Source: CAG-582 sp964636965
GTDB lineage: Bacteria > Bacillota_I > Bacilli_A > RF39 > UBA660
NCBI GenBank assembly: GCA_964636965.1
Contig: CAZWST010000045.1
Location: 1 to 13,529 of the forward strand
DNA: 13,529 nucleotides
Direction of reading: 5' to 3'
How positions within the stretch are numbered: position 1 is the first letter of the stretch; the number at the start of each line of letters is the position of its first letter. Under the pieces are notes generated by a model. The model was not told where the DNA came from, searched no databases, and worked only from the letters and a program-made list of their open reading frames with translations. The position numbers and the translations under genes are program-made. Shown here in pieces: positions 12,401 through 13,529 of the stretch.

Positions 12401-13522
12401 TCAATGTTTTAAACTAGGAAATTTTTCGTTAATAATGGAAGATGATTCTTCTTTAAAAAAATCTATCATTATTTTAAGAAATTTATTTACAATTTCCTTA
12501 CTCTTCTTATCCATCTTTTTACTTTCTTTTATTAAAGTTAAAACTCTTTTAATCTTGTTATTTTTTAAATCTAATAAAGACTTTATATTGGCTCTTTTAA
12601 ATATATCAAATAAATCATGGACAAATTCTTTTCTTTCATCATCTGTATAATTATTTAACCAACTTTCTAAATATTCTTTAAACTTTTTACTAAAAGAAGA
12701 TAGTTTAGCCGGTTTTAAGTTATTATCTTCAATGCACCAGTTTAGCACATTATGAGCTTTTGTTCCTTTTTTATGTGACTTAACTATAAACATATCTTCT
12801 ACATTAAAGAAAAGTAACCCAATTAAAGAGTAATTTGTAACTATTCTTTTTACTTTTGTTTTAACTTTTTTAAATTCTAAAGAGCAAGTTTCCTTTTCTC
12901 TAATTCCTGGAGAATCAAACATATAAACATCAAGAATTCTCGATTTTTTTAAAGTTTTACCATACATTGACGCGATTAATGCAAGATTTCCTCCTTTAGA
13001 GTGTCCTCCTAATATATACTTTTTGTTACTAAAGGGATTTACAGAGTGATTTATATATTTAATAGCTTCCTTTTGAGAAGGTACAGGAAATTTATAACTC
13101 ATTGCGGCATCTTCAAACCAACCATCAAGTAAATCATCTGTTCCTTCAAATGAGATATAACTAATTTTATTGTTTATCTTAATCGTGATGGCTTGAAATT
13201 GTTTTTTATCTTCAATTACTTTTACATACTTACTTAGAATTAAACTTCCATATCTTTTAGTTTTATAAATAGATGAAAATATTTTAATCCCCGTTTGAAC
13301 TGATGACATATTATTCTTAAGTTCACTTTTAGTATATTTATTAAAAAAAATAGTACCCGCATCTTTAATAGACATTGATTCATGTTTTTTTAAAATACTT
13401 TCTAAATTGACATAAGATAAGCATGCCATTATTAAACTATCAAGTTCATTAAATGGTACTAAATCAAATGAATAATTATGGTTATAGTTTATATAATCTA
13501 TTATGTTTTTTTCTTTTTTCAT
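12401..13522 (-). CDS. DUF2974 (Mbeg1-like) alpha/beta-hydrolase family protein (373 aa)
   Basis: The N-terminal block (IIDYINYNHNYSFDLVPFNE, then LDSLIMACLSYVN) and SYISFEGTDDLLDGWFEDAAMSY are the marks of the DUF2974/Mbeg1-like family. The nucleophile elbow is GGHSKGG with Ser175. DSPG (203-206) and His257 (KAHNVLNW) stand where the family has its acid and His, so a lipase/esterase-type triad is possible. There is no signal peptide, so it is probably cytoplasmic or membrane-associated. The C-terminal 110 residues are very basic and helical, with many Lys runs. ATG at 13522 is only 7 bases from the window end. The ribosome site is not visible and no in-frame stop lies upstream, so an earlier start cannot be excluded. 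The substrate is unknown. No clear terminator follows the TGA at 12401. Confidence 0.88.
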   Translation of the reverse strand: MKKEKNIIDYINYNHNYSFDLVPFNELDSLIMACLSYVNLESILKKHESMSIKDAGTIFFNKYTKSELKNNMSSVQTGIKIFSSIYKTKRYGSLILSKYVKVIEDKKQFQAITIKINNKISYISFEGTDDLLDGWFEDAAMSYKFPVPSQKEAIKYINHSVNPFSNKKYILGGHSKGGNLALIASMYGKTLKKSRILDVYMFDSPGIREKETCSLEFKKVKTKVKRIVTNYSLIGLLFFNVEDMFIVKSHKKGTKAHNVLNWCIEDNNLKPAKLSSFSKKFKEYLESWLNNYTDDERKEFVHDLFDIFKRANIKSLLDLKNNKIKRVLTLIKESKKMDKKSKEIVNKFLKIMIDFFKEESSSIINEKFPSLKH

Positions 13523-13529
13523 TAAATCA

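Noticed and set aside
12360..12650. Plus-strand 96-codon ORF opposite the end of the DUF2974 gene.
   Set aside because: It is the complement of the Lys-rich tail of that gene. Its Leu/Ile/Phe/Ser-rich composition is what antisense of Lys/Glu codons gives, and no ribosome site is seen.

Overview
The window is A+T-rich and tightly packed. It has Gram-positive style Shine-Dalgarno sites, sigma-A-like promoters, many U-tract hairpin terminators and a tRNA-Val T-box leader. This points to a low-GC Firmicute of the Bacilli/Erysipelotrichia/RF39 'Mollicutes-like' gut type. TGA is used as a stop (10489 and 12401), so there is no sign of the Mycoplasma code. The taxonomic guess is inference. I see no insertion sequence, CRISPR array, tRNA or rRNA.

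Left part (1-3990, all minus strand). The start of a truncated exported protein lies at the edge, followed by a complete exported protein of unknown function (277-1044). Next is an XRE-type helix-turn-helix protein with one membrane segment and a large outside domain (1108-2184). Then comes a short RelA/SpoT-family enzyme (2298-3749) with an intact hydrolase site, substitutions at key synthetase positions and no C-terminal regulatory domains beyond TGS. It is preceded by its own promoter, a well-formed 24-residue leader ORF and a hairpin.

Centre (3955-9726). lysS (minus) is divergent from an unrecognised plus-strand gene (5625-6431), which converges on valS across a shared hairpin. valS is the second gene of an operon under a complete Val T-box leader with a GUA specifier. 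The first gene, of unknown function, overlaps valS by 14 nt.

Right part (9736-13529). An unrecognised acidic protein has its own strong promoter. A translationally overlapping pair encodes a DUF4186 protein and 3-methyladenine DNA glycosylase I (tag). A GNAT acetyltransferase and a DUF2974/Mbeg1-like alpha/beta hydrolase follow. Between the DUF4186 gene and the GNAT gene is a gap of about 420 bases that holds the most interesting item, a likely type I toxin-antitoxin locus. A 26-residue hydrophobic peptide is encoded on the minus strand, with a Shine-Dalgarno that can be masked by its own leader. A convergent small RNA of about 79 nt on the plus strand, with a strong promoter and terminator, lies opposite the toxin 3' UTR.
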